A stretch of DNA of 64,000 bases, taken from positions 434,001 through 498,000 of the forward strand of contig NZ_CP073159.1 in NCBI RefSeq assembly GCF_023035815.1, given 5' to 3'. This document shows, piece by piece, positions 1 to 16,593 of the stretch. A program made the translations under genes and the position numbers. Under the pieces are notes generated by a model. That model saw nothing but the letters and a program-made list of their open reading frames with translations. It did not search any database and was not told the DNA's origin. Origin of the DNA: Borrelia parkeri (GTDB lineage: Bacteria; Spirochaetota; Spirochaetia; Borreliales; Borreliaceae). Position 1 is the stretch's first letter; the number at the start of each line of letters is the position of its first letter.

Positions 1-2402
1 GAATAATTTATCATTTGCACATACTCTTTTTGCACACCTAAAAGATCAGTATTCTCCAAAAGCTCAGTAGCTGCTATTATGCCATTAATGGGGGTACGAA
101 TATCATGGCTCATACTTGCTAAAAAAATAGTTTTGGCAGCAATAGCATCCTCAATAAACTTTTTCTCACTAATTGCAGAAGAATACATTTTTTTCCTAAA
201 TCCTATCTCCTTCCACAAATTAAATAGGCAAAACATAAAAATAGTAAAAACAAACATACCAATGGTTAATACTGCTATACCAGACTTTTTTAGCCTTAGG
301 TCCTTAAAACTTTCATGAACGTTGAATACCCAATCATCAAAATATAATTTATTATTAATATTTGTACAAAATAAAATTTTTTGTATAATTCTTCTTAAAA
401 TATAATCTTGGTTATTAACTGCAATATTTAAATCAAATGTTAGATTCGGAACAGTAAAAATTTTCTTAATATCCCTAATATTTAAGTCTTCAAAATTAAT
501 AGTAGCAGTATATTCATCGCTAACAATCCCACTAACCTTGCCCCTATAGAGAAGATCCAAAGCGTCTGTAAAGCTATCCACTTGCACCAGTTGTGTTCCT
601 ATTTTGGTTTTCAATTTTTTGGTATACAAAAACTTAAGCACCGCAATACTATCAAACGACCTAGAAGTAAATAGTCTAGTTTTATTTGAAAAAAGATGTA
701 GTGGAATTCCTGATACTGCTTTGATGTTAAAAATATAATCTGAATTCACATCATCTAAATTAGCAGACAATATATCTATTTTCCCTAATTTCATTAATTC
801 TTCAATATCTCTCTCATGCACACTTATAATATTGAAATCCAAATCTGTCAATCTTTTTATTTTCTTAATTAACCACTCATTGACTCCTTTATAACGACCA
901 GAATTAAAATAATCAATAGGATACCAATCTTTAACAGCAAGGGTTAACCTCTTATTGTTTTGTAACCAAATTTTTTCCTCAATATTAAAGTTACTGCTAT
1001 TTATATGCTCATAAAAATTATTGTGATAATCTTCAATTTCATCTTGCCCAAGCCAATTTTTACCTATTTGTAACAAAGTATCGAATAAAATGTTTTCTGT
1101 TAACGCATTAAGCATATATGCAAATAATTGCAATCTCTCATTATTAGCAGCTAATACCAAAAATTTATCTTTACTTAAACTTGAATCCTGCAATTTCAAT
1201 ATATTATTATATCCGTGCAATCTTAATAAATAACTTACGGTAATTGAATTTTCTACAAATCCATATGAATGATTGACTATATCTAAAAAATTATTTACTA
1301 TGTCTGTGTTTTTATCTAATTGAATATCATTTAAACTTAAATCAATAACTTGTGAATTTATGACTCTATTACTATTTTTAGCATTTGTAAAATACAAATT
1401 AAAATTAAGTGAACATATGGGAGCAGTTGCTTTATACTTTTTAGAAGTTAAAATATTATCATCTTCAATAATTCCACCCCAAACAGACACATCCTTATCA
1501 TCCAAGCCTACTTTAATGCTCTCCTTTGGAAATCCTACAAATTTAACTGAAAAACCATATTCTTTAGCAAGAGTATTCCACAAATCAACTAAAATTCCTG
1601 CAAATTGACCTTTAGAATTAATAAAACTCAAAGGAGGATAATCATTATATATTCCAACATCCAGCTTAAATAAAAAATCAAATTCTTTAAAAGAAGCATA
1701 TTCCTCTCTAGAGAGAGATTGCATATAACTTAAAAGATCAATATTTAAATCTCTTAGTTGACTAACAGCATTCTTGCTAATAGCAGCTCTTATGCCAAAA
1801 CTATAAAAATACTCAGAATTAAAAACTTTCATAAAAGATGGATAAAAAGAACTATACCATACACAAGATAATGACTTATAACTCCCATATACTAAATCAA
1901 TCTTATTATCTCTTAATGCCAAGAGTAATTTTTCAGTATCTGGAAATAAAAAAACATTATCATTATGACCATGAAATCTTAAAATATCTTCATATATAGT
2001 ATTCTTTACAACACCTACACGTAATTCATTTGAAAAAAATAAATTGGAAGGTTTTTGCTCTTTTTCTGAATCATAAATCAATGTGGTTACACATTTGCCA
2101 ATCTCATTTTTAAAATAAAGGTATGCATTTAAGTCTGAATTATAAGTTAATCCCAAATAAACTACATCATCTTCAATTTTATCTTTATTAAAATAATCAA
2201 TAGCTTCTATACTAATGTCATAATCATTATCTTGTGCCCACTTGTCTAGAAGATAAAAAATCATACCAACCATCTTATTTTCTTGATTTTTATAATAAAG
2301 CGGATAATATTGATCTACAAGTTTAAATTTCAAGGTTTCTTTAGCGGGTAAACTGACATGAGAGACAAAAAATAAAAACAAAAATAAACTCAAACCACGC
2401 AT
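1..2402 (-). CDS. hk1: Hybrid sensor histidine kinase Hk1 (partial, runs off the left edge)
   Basis: Reading the minus strand from ATG at 2402 gives about 800 codons without a stop up to the window edge, so the gene is intact but cut by the window. A short hydrophobic N-terminus (residues 1-20) looks like a signal peptide. Three successive periplasmic solute-binding (SBP_bac_3-like) modules follow, at roughly 22-230, 240-470 and 480-695. One membrane segment lies at about 705-730, then a coil and the H-box SHDIRTPINGI with the phosphoacceptor His near residue 766. The ATPase and receiver domains would lie beyond the edge. In B. burgdorferi this is BB0420, the sensor that activates the diguanylate cyclase Rrp1 and is needed in the tick; rrp1 should lie just outside the window. 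The gene sits downstream of 5S rRNA on the same strand. The ligands bound by the three sensor modules are not evident from the sequence. Confidence 0.9.
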   Translation of the reverse strand, partial: MRGLSLFLFLFFVSHVSLPAKETLKFKLVDQYYPLYYKNQENKMVGMIFYLLDKWAQDNDYDISIEAIDYFNKDKIEDDVVYLGLTYNSDLNAYLYFKNEIGKCVTTLIYDSEKEQKPSNLFFSNELRVGVVKNTIYEDILRFHGHNDNVFLFPDTEKLLLALRDNKIDLVYGSYKSLSCVWYSSFYPSFMKVFNSEYFYSFGIRAAISKNAVSQLRDLNIDLLSYMQSLSREEYASFKEFDFLFKLDVGIYNDYPPLSFINSKGQFAGILVDLWNTLAKEYGFSVKFVGFPKESIKVGLDDKDVSVWGGIIEDDNILTSKKYKATAPICSLNFNLYFTNAKNSNRVINSQVIDLSLNDIQLDKNTDIVNNFLDIVNHSYGFVENSITVSYLLRLHGYNNILKLQDSSLSKDKFLVLAANNERLQLFAYMLNALTENILFDTLLQIGKNWLGQDEIEDYHNNFYEHINSSNFNIEEKIWLQNNKRLTLAVKDWYPIDYFNSGRYKGVNEWLIKKIKRLTDLDFNIISVHERDIEELMKLGKIDILSANLDDVNSDYIFNIKAVSGIPLHLFSNKTRLFTSRSFDSIAVLKFLYTKKLKTKIGTQLVQVDSFTDALDLLYRGKVSGIVSDEYTATINFEDLNIRDIKKIFTVPNLTFDLNIAVNNQDYILRRIIQKILFCTNINNKLYFDDWVFNVHESFKDLRLKKSGIAVLTIGMFVFTIFMFCLFNLWKEIGFRKKMYSSAISEKKFIEDAIAAKTIFLASMSHDIRTPINGIIAATELLENTDLLGVQKEYVQMINY

Positions 2403-2457
2403 AATTCATAATATATATCTAATACATATTAAATATATCAAAATGCAAACAAAAAAA

Positions 2458-2570
2458 CCCTGGCAACAACCTACTCTCCCGCGAACTCGCAGTACCATCA
2501 GCGAATAAGAGCTTAACTTCTGTGTTCGGAATGATAACAGGTGTTTCCTCTTTTCTTCAATCACCAGGGT
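2458..2570 (-). rRNA. rrf: 5S ribosomal RNA
   Basis: A block of about 113 nt whose two ends are complementary (CCCTGG at 2458 and CCAGGG at 2564-2569), with the usual 5S features on the minus strand. It lies about 20 nt after the 23S 3' end and is followed on its own strand by a T-run (2451-2457 read as A on the plus strand), which probably ends transcription. Only one 5S-23S unit is present here; Lyme-group Borrelia carry a tandem duplication. Confidence 0.92.
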
Positions 2571-2591
2571 ATATAAGGAAGACAAAAATAT

Positions 2592-5527
<2,936 letters not shown>

Positions 5528-5575
5528 TTTTTATCTTCCATCTCTAACTTGCCAATCGTTTATACAACATAGAAT

Positions 5576-5604
5576 AATATATACTTTTCACTTTACTATG
5601 TCAA
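5576..5604 (-). promoter_or_regulatory. Promoter of the 23S-5S unit
   Basis: On the minus strand a perfect -35 TTGACA (5604-5599) is separated by 17 nt from TATATT (5581-5576). It sits about 50 nt upstream of the 23S 5' end, which fits an independently transcribed 23S-5S unit. The rest of 5605-5830 holds no gene that I can see. Confidence 0.75.
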
Positions 5605-5830
5605 TACCATTATTACACTTTTTATTAAATAATTTTTTTAATAATTAAAGGACACAAAAAAAATACCAGATTAATTGTTGATACAAAAAAGAATCATACA
5701 ATTTACACACAAAATGCCCATTAAAAACACATAATTCAGGAAAATAAGTAAATAAAATATTTATCTTAAACAAAGTAGAGCAAATATTAAAAACACAAAT
5801 AATTTAGATAAAAAATAAGAAAAAGATTAC

Positions 5831-6670
5831 TTAAAATTGAATGTCAAGATTAAAAAACTCAATTAAAAACTTTGCAACTCCATCTTCATCATTATTGAAT
5901 TTTGTAACCTCGTTGTTTGATAAATTATTCTTAACAAACTTGTTTGCATTTTTCATGAGAATACCTTTTCCAGCATTTTTTAACATCTCATAATCATTGC
6001 TATTATCTCCAAATGCTAAAATAGCATCAATAGAAATACATTCAAATAAAGCAATACTTTTAATAGCATTATATTTACTAGCCTCAATATTTGTAATTTC
6101 CAAAAGATCATTAGCAGAATAAAATATACTTATATCTTTAAAATTTTTATCTCTGATTTTATTTGCAAAGTCTTCAAGCTTAGAAAAATCATGAGAATAA
6201 TAAACTATTTTAGAACAAGAATCTATCTCAAGTTCAGATAAATCAGTAATAATAGGTTGTATTCCTAAATTTTCAATAAAATAATTCATAATTGGACTTC
6301 TAATCTCTCTATCAGAATACCAATCATTAAGAGTATAAAGATTAATATCAATATCCCCGCGCTTTACTTTAAGAAGTTCTCTTACTACATCATAATTAAT
6401 CTTATATCTCAAAATCAGATTATTTTTTAAAAATATCTCAGCACCATTAGCCGTTACAATATAACTCTCATCAATTTTCACATCTTTAAGTTGCATTAAA
6501 ACGTCCTTAATTTCATATAATCTCCTACCAGTAGCAATAATTATATGAAAATCATTCTTTAATCTTAAAAGTACTTTAAGAGTCAATGGCGCAATTTCAT
6601 GATTGTTATTAAGCAATGTCCCATCAAGATCAAAAACCAACATCTTATACTTTTCATAATTGGCATTCAT
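5831..6670 (-). CDS. Cof-type HAD-superfamily phosphatase
   Basis: 279 aa. Motif I is VFDLDGTLL at residues 12-20, with the nucleophile and acid/base Asp pair; motif II is the IIATGRR segment; the C-terminal motif IV is FGDNSNDYEML. A C2-type cap lies between, placing it in the Cof/YbiV/SupH group that dephosphorylates sugar phosphates, FMN or PLP; the substrate cannot be told from sequence. The ATG at 6670 has a GAGG about nine nucleotides upstream. It corresponds to the BB0421 position in B. burgdorferi. It is divergent from hpt across a 133-nt gap. Confidence 0.88.
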   Translation of the reverse strand: MNANYEKYKMLVFDLDGTLLNNNHEIAPLTLKVLLRLKNDFHIIIATGRRLYEIKDVLMQLKDVKIDESYIVTANGAEIFLKNNLILRYKINYDVVRELLKVKRGDIDINLYTLNDWYSDREIRSPIMNYFIENLGIQPIITDLSELEIDSCSKIVYYSHDFSKLEDFANKIRDKNFKDISIFYSANDLLEITNIEASKYNAIKSIALFECISIDAILAFGDNSNDYEMLKNAGKGILMKNANKFVKNNLSNNEVTKFNNDEDGVAKFLIEFFNLDIQF

Positions 6671-6731
6671 TATAATATCCTCTTTTTAAATAAATGATAT
6701 CACATTAAACTCATGACTTATAATTTCTAAC

Positions 6732-6760
6732 TTGAATTAAATTAATAAAAAAAATATAAT
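6732..6760 (+). promoter_or_regulatory. Promoter for hpt-purA-purB
   Basis: TTGAAT (6732-6737), a 17-nt spacer and TATAAT (6755-6760). Transcription would start about 37 nt before the hpt ATG. It is the only good candidate in the 133-nt divergent gap with the HAD gene. Confidence 0.6.
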
Positions 6761-6803
6761 AATTAATGTTAAAAGTTGAAGAGAGAGTTAAATGTAAAGC
6801 TGA

Positions 6804-7328
6804 ATGAGTGATAAAATTTCAACTTTATTCACAGAAGAAAAAATAAAAAGCAAAATTAAAGAGCTAGCGCAAAAGATTAGAAACTATTATGAAGATAAAA
6901 ACAATGTGGTTTTTATATCACTTCTTAAAGGCTCTTTTATATTTTTTGCAGATATTACAAGAGAAATTGGATTAAACGTAAAAATAGATTTCCTTCAAGC
7001 ATCAAGTTATAAAAATAAAACTCTCTCTTCATTAAATGTACTAATAAAAAAAGATATCGATATTAATATACAAAATAGTTACGTAATCATCTTTGATGAT
7101 ATCATAGATACTGGACTAACATACGAAAAAATCGTTGCGCACTTAAAAACCAAAAATCCTAAAGAGATTAAAATTTGTACTCTTTTTAACAAACCATCTA
7201 GAAGATTAATAGAATTAAAGATAGACTATACGGGATTTGAAATTGAAAATGATTTCATAGTTGGATATGGCATTGACTTTAATGAACAACACAGAACTTT
7301 AAAGAATGTAGCAAAAATAAGTAAATAG
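6804..7328 (+). CDS. hpt: Hypoxanthine (guanine) phosphoribosyltransferase
   Basis: 174 aa, normal for the bacterial Hpt family. It joins hypoxanthine (or guanine) to PRPP to give IMP (GMP). The PRPP-binding loop VIIFDDIIDTGLTY lies at about residues 92-105, with the paired acidic residues and TG. An N-terminal SLLKGSFIFFADI stretch (about 39-51) matches the pyrophosphate loop. The gene is first in a tight block with purA (9-nt gap) and purB. Together the three convert salvaged hypoxanthine to AMP. This block is known from relapsing-fever Borrelia and is missing from Lyme-group species. Its A-rich plus strand matches the neighbouring genes. Confidence 0.93.
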   Translation: MSDKISTLFTEEKIKSKIKELAQKIRNYYEDKNNVVFISLLKGSFIFFADITREIGLNVKIDFLQASSYKNKTLSSLNVLIKKDIDINIQNSYVIIFDDIIDTGLTYEKIVAHLKTKNPKEIKICTLFNKPSRRLIELKIDYTGFEIENDFIVGYGIDFNEQHRTLKNVAKISK

Positions 7329-7337
7329 GAGATATAA

Positions 7338-10005
<2,668 letters not shown>

Positions 10006-10009
<4 letters not shown>

Positions 10010-10560
10010 TATTTAGAAACATATTTATTGCCCCTTATGTAAAATCGCCAAAGTTTATTCGCATACTCCTCACCTGCATAATCAACATTTATTCTCCTTG
10101 AGCATGACACTTCAAAATTAAAAGATAAACCTCTTTTTAAAAAAAGTTCACCATTATTAATAAGATCAACTTTATTAAATTTTAAATCTATATTTAAAAA
10201 CTTAGCAAGCTTGCCAGGTCCATTAGTAAATATCCCATCAACTTTTGGTGAAATAGGCTCAACACCTCTTATTAAAACAGCATGAGGATTATGTTCATTA
10301 GATGCCACAACGTTTAACATATAATACATGCCATAAATCATATAAACATAAGCATATCCCCCAATATTATACATAGCACTGGTACGACTTGTCTTTCTTC
10401 CCCCATAAGCATGACAAGCTTTGTCCATTACACCCATATAAGCTTCCGTCTCAACAATTCTTGAAATAATTTCTTTGTCACCTATTTTCCTAACAAGCAA
10501 GTGTCCAAGCAAAGACTTAGCCACAATAACAGCATCTTGCATAAAAAATTCTCTATCCAT
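10006..10560 (-). CDS. mag: 3-methyladenine DNA glycosylase (AAG/MPG family)
   Basis: 184 aa from the ATG at 10560; a longer reading to 10584 adds eight residues upstream but is less like the family, which begins close to 'xxREFF'. It removes alkylated purines from DNA. Visible motifs: LLGHLLV near the N-terminus, IVETEAYMG with the catalytic Glu (about residue 42), DKACHAYGGR.TSRTSAMY, and YVYMIYGMYYMLNVV. It is the BB0422 equivalent. Confidence 0.92.
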
Positions 10561-10673
10561 CAGTACAATTCTAAACCAAAACAAAAATCAAATTCAAAAA
10601 TTATTACAATTGAAAAAAACATTAAATAAAAATTGCAAATAACAAACAACTATCATGAAAAAAAAACTATATA

Positions 10674-10702
10674 TTGACAAATACAACAAAGTTAAATAGA
10701 AT
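10674..10702 (+). promoter_or_regulatory. Promoter of tRNA-Ile
   Basis: TTGACA at 10674-10679, a 17-nt spacer and TAGAAT at 10697-10702, ending 22 nt before the tRNA. It gives this tRNA a transcription unit opposite to the rRNA genes on either side. Confidence 0.65.
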
Positions 10703-10724
10703 CTTAAAGGGTAAGAATATTTAA

Positions 10725-10798
10725 GGGATCATAGCTCAGGTGGTTAGAGCGCAGGTCTGATAAACCTGAGGTCGGAGGTTCAACTCCTCCTGGTCCCA
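10725..10798 (+). tRNA. tRNA-Ile (GAT)
   Basis: Full cloverleaf. The acceptor stem GGGATCA pairs with TGGTCCC (one G-T pair), the anticodon stem CAGGT/ACCTG encloses loop CTGATAA with anticodon GAT, and the T-arm is GGAGG-TTCAACT-CCTCC. CCA is not encoded. It is on the plus strand, antiparallel to 16S and 23S, which is the known Borrelia arrangement in the 16S-23S spacer. Confidence 0.96.
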
Positions 10799-11299
10799 AT
10801 CGATCAAACTCAAACCCTCTTAAGCATTTAGTAATCTCAACAAAATAATTAAAGGTACATTTTTGAGCTGAAATCAAGCTTGTCGTATGCAATAAAAATC
10901 TGTTAAGTCTATTTAAATTTATCACTAAAACCATCAAGACAACAAGTAATATAAACCCATGACCTGAAATATCAAACCATATATTATATTTATTCACTTA
11001 AAACAAATAAGAACATTAAATATCTTAAAATTTGCATAAAGTAAAATTATTTCCTACAAGCTAAAAAATTTTAAAATAACTTAAATAAAATAAATAAGTA
11101 ACACCCTTATTTTTTATATTGCTTATCTTGTAAATGAGAATTTACTCTAATTAAATTATTAAACAAAAAAATATTTTATCTGGAAATCAAAATTTTAATA
11201 GGATTTTTTTTAATTTTTGAAGCTAGCTTTCAATTGATACAACATAAGTTGCTCTTTAAAAACTATAACCTCCATTTATTCAATTTTACAATAAACAAA
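10799..11299. other. Intergenic spacer between tRNA-Ile and tRNA-Ala
   Basis: About 500 bases between convergent tRNA-Ile and tRNA-Ala. I see no protein with family features, no RNA gene and no repeat. The reading frame on the minus strand at 10704-10997 runs antisense through tRNA-Ile and is not credible. Confidence 0.6.
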
Positions 11300-11374
11300 T
11301 GGAGGTTAAGGGATTCGAACCCTTGACCCCCGGCTTGCAAAGCCGATGCTCTAAACCAACTGAGCTAAACCCCC
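11300..11374 (-). tRNA. tRNA-Ala (TGC)
   Basis: On the minus strand the acceptor GGGGGTT pairs with AACCTCC, the anticodon arm CGGCT/AGCCG holds loop TTTGCAA-type with anticodon TGC, and the T-arm contains GGTTCGAATCC. It lies 69 nt after the 16S 3' end in the same direction, so it is probably processed from the 16S transcript. Confidence 0.95.
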
Positions 11375-11443
11375 AAAAAAGTCTCTGAAAAGACAAAGGA
11401 AGAGTTAAAATAATAATTTGCCTTATAATAATTTCTTTCTCTT

Positions 11444-12982
<1,539 letters not shown>

Positions 12983-13094
12983 TTTTATTTCTTTACTTTT
13001 AAAATTAACAGGTTATTTATTTTATTTGGCTCTTAAACCTTACTTAACTCTTCCCTTCTCTTTTCTTCCAATTCTTAATATCAACTCTTACTAC

Positions 13095-13121
13095 TTTATA
13101 ACATACATTACACTTTGTCAA
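13095..13121 (-). promoter_or_regulatory. Promoter of 16S rRNA
   Basis: Minus strand TTGACA (13121-13116), then TATAAA (13100-13095) after 15 nt; an overlapping TAAAGT hexamer gives a 17-nt spacer. It lies about 110 nt upstream of the mature 16S 5' end, leaving room for a processed leader. Confidence 0.6.
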
Positions 13122-13144
13122 TACTTAACATTTATTTTTTTATT

Positions 13145-14533
13145 CTATCTATTTTTCAACCGACTGTCTTCATGACCTTCTCTTTTGCTATCTCGCACTA
13201 AACGCCTAACAACACCTAAAACACTCTCTATACCTTCATATCCATTATAATAATTCTCTCTTAAATTTGCTCCCAAAACATGCTGAAATCCAGCTTTCTT
13301 AGCTGCAATAACCTTACTCTCAATATTAGAGGATGCCTTAATTTTCCCTGAAAGAGAAATTTCACCTGTAAAGATTAAATCTTGATTTATAATAATATTG
13401 GTTTTGGCAGAAAATAATGCAACCAAAACAGCAAGTTCAATTTCTATATCATCCATCCTAAGGCCCCCAGAAACATTCACATATACATCATCATTATTAA
13501 AACTGAGATTCAAATATTTACTAAGAACAGCTAAGATTCTTGATATTTTCTTAGAATCTATTTTTTCAGAAAAAATTCTAGGAATATTCATGCCTGTCCT
13601 TGTGATTAAAGCCTGTATTTCAACAAATAAAACTCGACTTCCCTCATTAATGATTCCAATAGCAATACCTGAAGATATTTCTTCCTTTTTCTCCAAAAAA
13701 ATAGAAGAGGGATCCTTAATCTCAACAAGCCCCAACCCCGTCATTTCAAAAATACCTACTTCATTAATAGCGCCAAACCTATTTTTAGTAGCTCTAAGCA
13801 TACGTAACGATTTTTCTGCCTCTTCAAAATAAAAAACAGAATCTACCATATGCTCTATTACTTTTGGTCCTGCTAAAATACCATCCTTCGTAATATGTCC
13901 CACTAAACATAAAGTTATATTATTCCCTCTTGCCCACTCTATAAGCTTATAAACACAATGCTTTAATTGAGCAACCCCTCCAAGCCCGCCTTGAACTTCT
14001 TTTGAATGCAAAGTTTGAATAGAATCGACAACAATAAAGTCAAGTTCAATGTTTGCAAGCATTTTGATTAAAGAATCAACATTTATCTCATTAGTTGTCA
14101 ATATATCAGAAGAAATTTTAAGTCTATTTGCTCTTAATTTAATTTGTGGAATTGATTCTTCACCTGCAAGATAAAGCACATTTTTGTCAGCAAGTGCAAG
14201 AATACTAGAAATTTGAAGTAAAAAAGTTGATTTCCCAATGCCAGGCTCTCCTGCTATCAAAATTGCACTACCAATTACAATGCCAGCACCAAGAACTCTA
14301 TCAAATTCTTCAATACCTGTTAAATGTCTAACATTATCAACCTGTTTAAAATCTCTTAAAGAAAAGATTTCATTTTTTGATTTACTTAAATCTCCCTCAT
14401 AACCTGATTTAAGTTCAGAATAAAGTTCTAAACTTTCCCAACTAAAGCACTCAGGACATTTCCCAAGCCACTTTAAAGATTTATACCCACAATTTAAACA
14501 TTTATAAATTTCCTTATCTCTATTTTTTATCAT
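13145..14533 (-). CDS. radA: DNA repair protein RadA (Sms)
   Basis: 462 aa, normal length. RadA is a RecA-like branch-migration ATPase. It has an N-terminal four-Cys zinc finger (CLNCG at residues 12-16 and CPEC at about 27-30), a Walker A GEPGIGKST near 95, a Walker B with IVVDSIQ near 165, and the RadA-specific KNRFG box near 244. A Lon-like C-terminal domain follows, with SGGLRMDD and GEISLSGKI. It lies directly upstream of 16S on the same strand, with the 16S promoter between its 3' end and 16S. Confidence 0.95.
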   Translation of the reverse strand: MIKNRDKEIYKCLNCGYKSLKWLGKCPECFSWESLELYSELKSGYEGDLSKSKNEIFSLRDFKQVDNVRHLTGIEEFDRVLGAGIVIGSAILIAGEPGIGKSTFLLQISSILALADKNVLYLAGEESIPQIKLRANRLKISSDILTTNEINVDSLIKMLANIELDFIVVDSIQTLHSKEVQGGLGGVAQLKHCVYKLIEWARGNNITLCLVGHITKDGILAGPKVIEHMVDSVFYFEEAEKSLRMLRATKNRFGAINEVGIFEMTGLGLVEIKDPSSIFLEKKEEISSGIAIGIINEGSRVLFVEIQALITRTGMNIPRIFSEKIDSKKISRILAVLSKYLNLSFNNDDVYVNVSGGLRMDDIEIELAVLVALFSAKTNIIINQDLIFTGEISLSGKIKASSNIESKVIAAKKAGFQHVLGANLRENYYNGYEGIESVLGVVRRLVRDSKREGHEDSRLKNR

Positions 14534-14557
14534 AAAACGTCAATAGGTAGACCTCTC

Positions 14558-14865
14558 TTAATTTAGACAAGCGATAAATCCGTCTTTAAAACTTATGTCC
14601 CATCTTGAATTTTCAATATTAAAAAAATCTTTAAAACCTTTATCATTGTTCTTAAACTCACTGTAAAAATTATTAAACCAATTCCTTAAAAGTCAAAATA
14701 CTCTCGCTAAATTTATCACAATTTGCAAAATACATAGCACCAGAATACATTAATTATACATAAAATTACACAAATCAGACTCTTACCTGTCCTTAAATCT
14801 ATATTTGAAAAAATTTTTTGAATAATCATAACCTCTTTCATAAGGTACTTCAGATTCATCATAAT
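14558..14865 (-). pseudogene. Decayed ORF between radA and rsmI
   Basis: On the minus strand three short protein-like stretches follow each other in different frames. The first is YDESEVPYERGYDYSK with about 14 further residues (from 14865), then a stop. The second is MYSGAMYFANCDKFSE, running into a double stop. The third is NWFNNFYSEFKNN, continuing through FNIENSRWDISFKDGF to a stop at 14558. Their polar, aromatic-rich composition is like a real Borrelia protein, and they abut in order, which suggests one gene broken by at least two frameshifts and one stop. I do not recognise the family. It could also be chance reading of non-coding AT-rich DNA. Confidence 0.4.
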
Positions 14866-14920
14866 TTATAAACAATCAATAATACCCATTAATACATTTT
14901 TTTCATCTTTTAAAACAATT

Positions 14921-15595
14921 TTAACTTTTAGACTTCCTGCTAACCAAAACCGTAAATTCTCCCTTACTTTTGTTATTCTCTTCAAAATATTTCTTAAGTT
15001 CTAAAGGTTTACCAATTTTATATTCTTCATATAATTTTGTCATCTCACGACCAACAAGAACATTAGCATCCAAATTTACTAAAGAAATTTCAAATAATAA
15101 CTTCAAAATTCTATGACTGGATTCAAGAAGAACAAATGCATCACCTCTATGATAAAGTTCCTCAATCCTTTTTATCCTTTTAATTCCTTTGTTTGGCAAA
15201 AATCCTTCAAATACTATAACTTTATCTTTAAAAGGATTTACACTAATAACTGCATTCAAAGAACTAACACCTGGAATAGGAAAAACTTTATGCCCATTTT
15301 TAAATGCCGCATCAACAAGCAAACCACCAGGATCACTAAGACAAGGAGTTCCCGCATCACTAACGAAAGCTACGCTTTTTCCATGAGACAAGTATTCTAA
15401 TAACAAACCAACTCTCTTATGCTCTATTACAGAATTACAAGAAATTAATTTTTTAACTATACCATAATGAGATAAAAGTCTCTTAGCAACTCTCGTATCC
15501 TCAGCAAATACAACATCAACTAATCTTAAAATATCAATTGCACGATATGTAATATCACCTAAATTACCTATAGGTGTTCCCACAATATATAACAC
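14921..15595 (-). CDS. rsmI: 16S rRNA (cytidine-2'-O)-methyltransferase RsmI
   Basis: 224 aa, shorter than the roughly 280 aa of E. coli RsmI because the C-terminal extra domain is missing. RsmI methylates the ribose of C1402 in 16S rRNA. The tetrapyrrole-methylase fold motifs are clear: YIVGTPIGNLGDIT (residues 3-16), AEDTR (about 34), VAFVSDAGTPCLSDPG (about 75-90) and PIPGVSSLNAV (about 103). The start is GTG at 15595 with AAGGAG a few nucleotides upstream. Confidence 0.92.
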   Translation of the reverse strand: MLYIVGTPIGNLGDITYRAIDILRLVDVVFAEDTRVAKRLLSHYGIVKKLISCNSVIEHKRVGLLLEYLSHGKSVAFVSDAGTPCLSDPGGLLVDAAFKNGHKVFPIPGVSSLNAVISVNPFKDKVIVFEGFLPNKGIKRIKRIEELYHRGDAFVLLESSHRILKLLFEISLVNLDANVLVGREMTKLYEEYKIGKPLELKKYFEENNKSKGEFTVLVSRKSKS

Positions 15596-15873
15596 ATAAT
15601 CTCCTTAAAATTTAAAATACAGCTTACCTAACATGCATTAAACTTACTACTGCATAAAAATAATAAATAATATTTATTACTACAATTTTCGTGAATTTAA
15701 TTCATAAGGAAAAATTTCACATAAATTCATAAATTAATTATTCTCAAAGTACCCTATATTTTAATAAAAGTACTTGGTTTTTATATGTCCATATAAAAAA
15801 ATATTTATTTTTATGCTATATTTATATTATTATTTAATTTTAACAACTGAAAACTAAAAGGTGGAAAAGTTTT

Positions 15874-16194
15874 ATGTTTAAACTCATTAAAAAGATCTTT
15901 ATAATCTATTTTCTATGCATCACACTTACTGGACTTGCTATGGTTTTCATTGACAGTAAATTTTCTGAAAGACAAACTATCCAAGATGGTAAAAGTCAAA
16001 TTATCAAACATATAATTGATCCAAATTTAATTATGCTTACCTCTGCTATTGGAGGATTTTTGGGAATTTATTCCGGAATATGGTTTTTTGATTATGGAAA
16101 AGATAATTTCTACTTAAGCTGGGGAAGCCTAATAATATTAATATACAACATAGGACTAATCATTTCTGTATATTCCAAATCAAAAAATAAATAA
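15874..16194 (+). CDS. Small membrane protein of unknown function
   Basis: 106 aa with three likely membrane segments: residues 7-25 (IIYFLCITLTGLAMVF), about 51-71 (LIMLTSAIGGFLGIYSGIWF) and about 84-101 (LIILIYNIGLIISVYS). There is a polar loop at 27-50. AAGGTGG precedes the ATG. I do not recognise a named family. It stands alone between rsmI and a DUF1893 gene, which converges on it with nine nucleotides between stops. Confidence 0.75.
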   Translation: MFKLIKKIFIIYFLCITLTGLAMVFIDSKFSERQTIQDGKSQIIKHIIDPNLIMLTSAIGGFLGIYSGIWFFDYGKDNFYLSWGSLIILIYNIGLIISVYSKSKNK

Positions 16195-16203
16195 ATTCAA
16201 ATT

Positions 16204-16593
16204 TTAAGAATTACTTACAATAATTCCTCTTTTAATTAGGTACTTATAAACTTCCTCTGGATTTTCTAAACTTTCAATCAAGTTCTCAGTTTTATCATTT
16301 ATCTTCTCTACTAATCTTTTAAAACTTACTCTTATTCCTCTACTTTCCAAAAAGTCCTTTGCCGGTTGAGAAATAACACCTGCCTGAACATTTTGAAGCC
16401 CAATATTGTAAATAATAACAGCAGCGGCCTTGCCCACAACTTTATCATAAATTTCTAAACCTTCTTTATTTTGAATGTATTTATTAATAAAATTATCAAC
16501 CTCCAAGAGGGGTTTTAAACCTCTTTCCATATTAGAGTAAAGTATTCTATGTTCCTTAAACAATTTTAACGTAGGATTTAACCCTGATATCAT
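16204..16593 (-). CDS. DUF1893 family protein
   Basis: 129 aa from the ATG at 16593, which has AGAGGTG six nucleotides upstream; GTG at 16602 is a less likely start. The DUF1893 hallmarks are visible: an N-terminal KLFKEHRILYSNMERGLKPL, then DKVVGKAAAVIIYNIG (about 50-65), NVQAGVISQPA (about 69-79) and the conserved 'E.RGI' turn. These proteins are small and cytosolic, related to the cytidine-deaminase-like fold, with no proven activity. Confidence 0.8.
   Translation of the reverse strand: MISGLNPTLKLFKEHRILYSNMERGLKPLLEVDNFINKYIQNKEGLEIYDKVVGKAAAVIIYNIGLQNVQAGVISQPAKDFLESRGIRVSFKRLVEKINDKTENLIESLENPEEVYKYLIKRGIIVSNS

Noticed and set aside
10704..10997. 97-residue minus-strand ORF
   Set aside because: It runs antisense through tRNA-Ile and shows no family feature or ribosome site.
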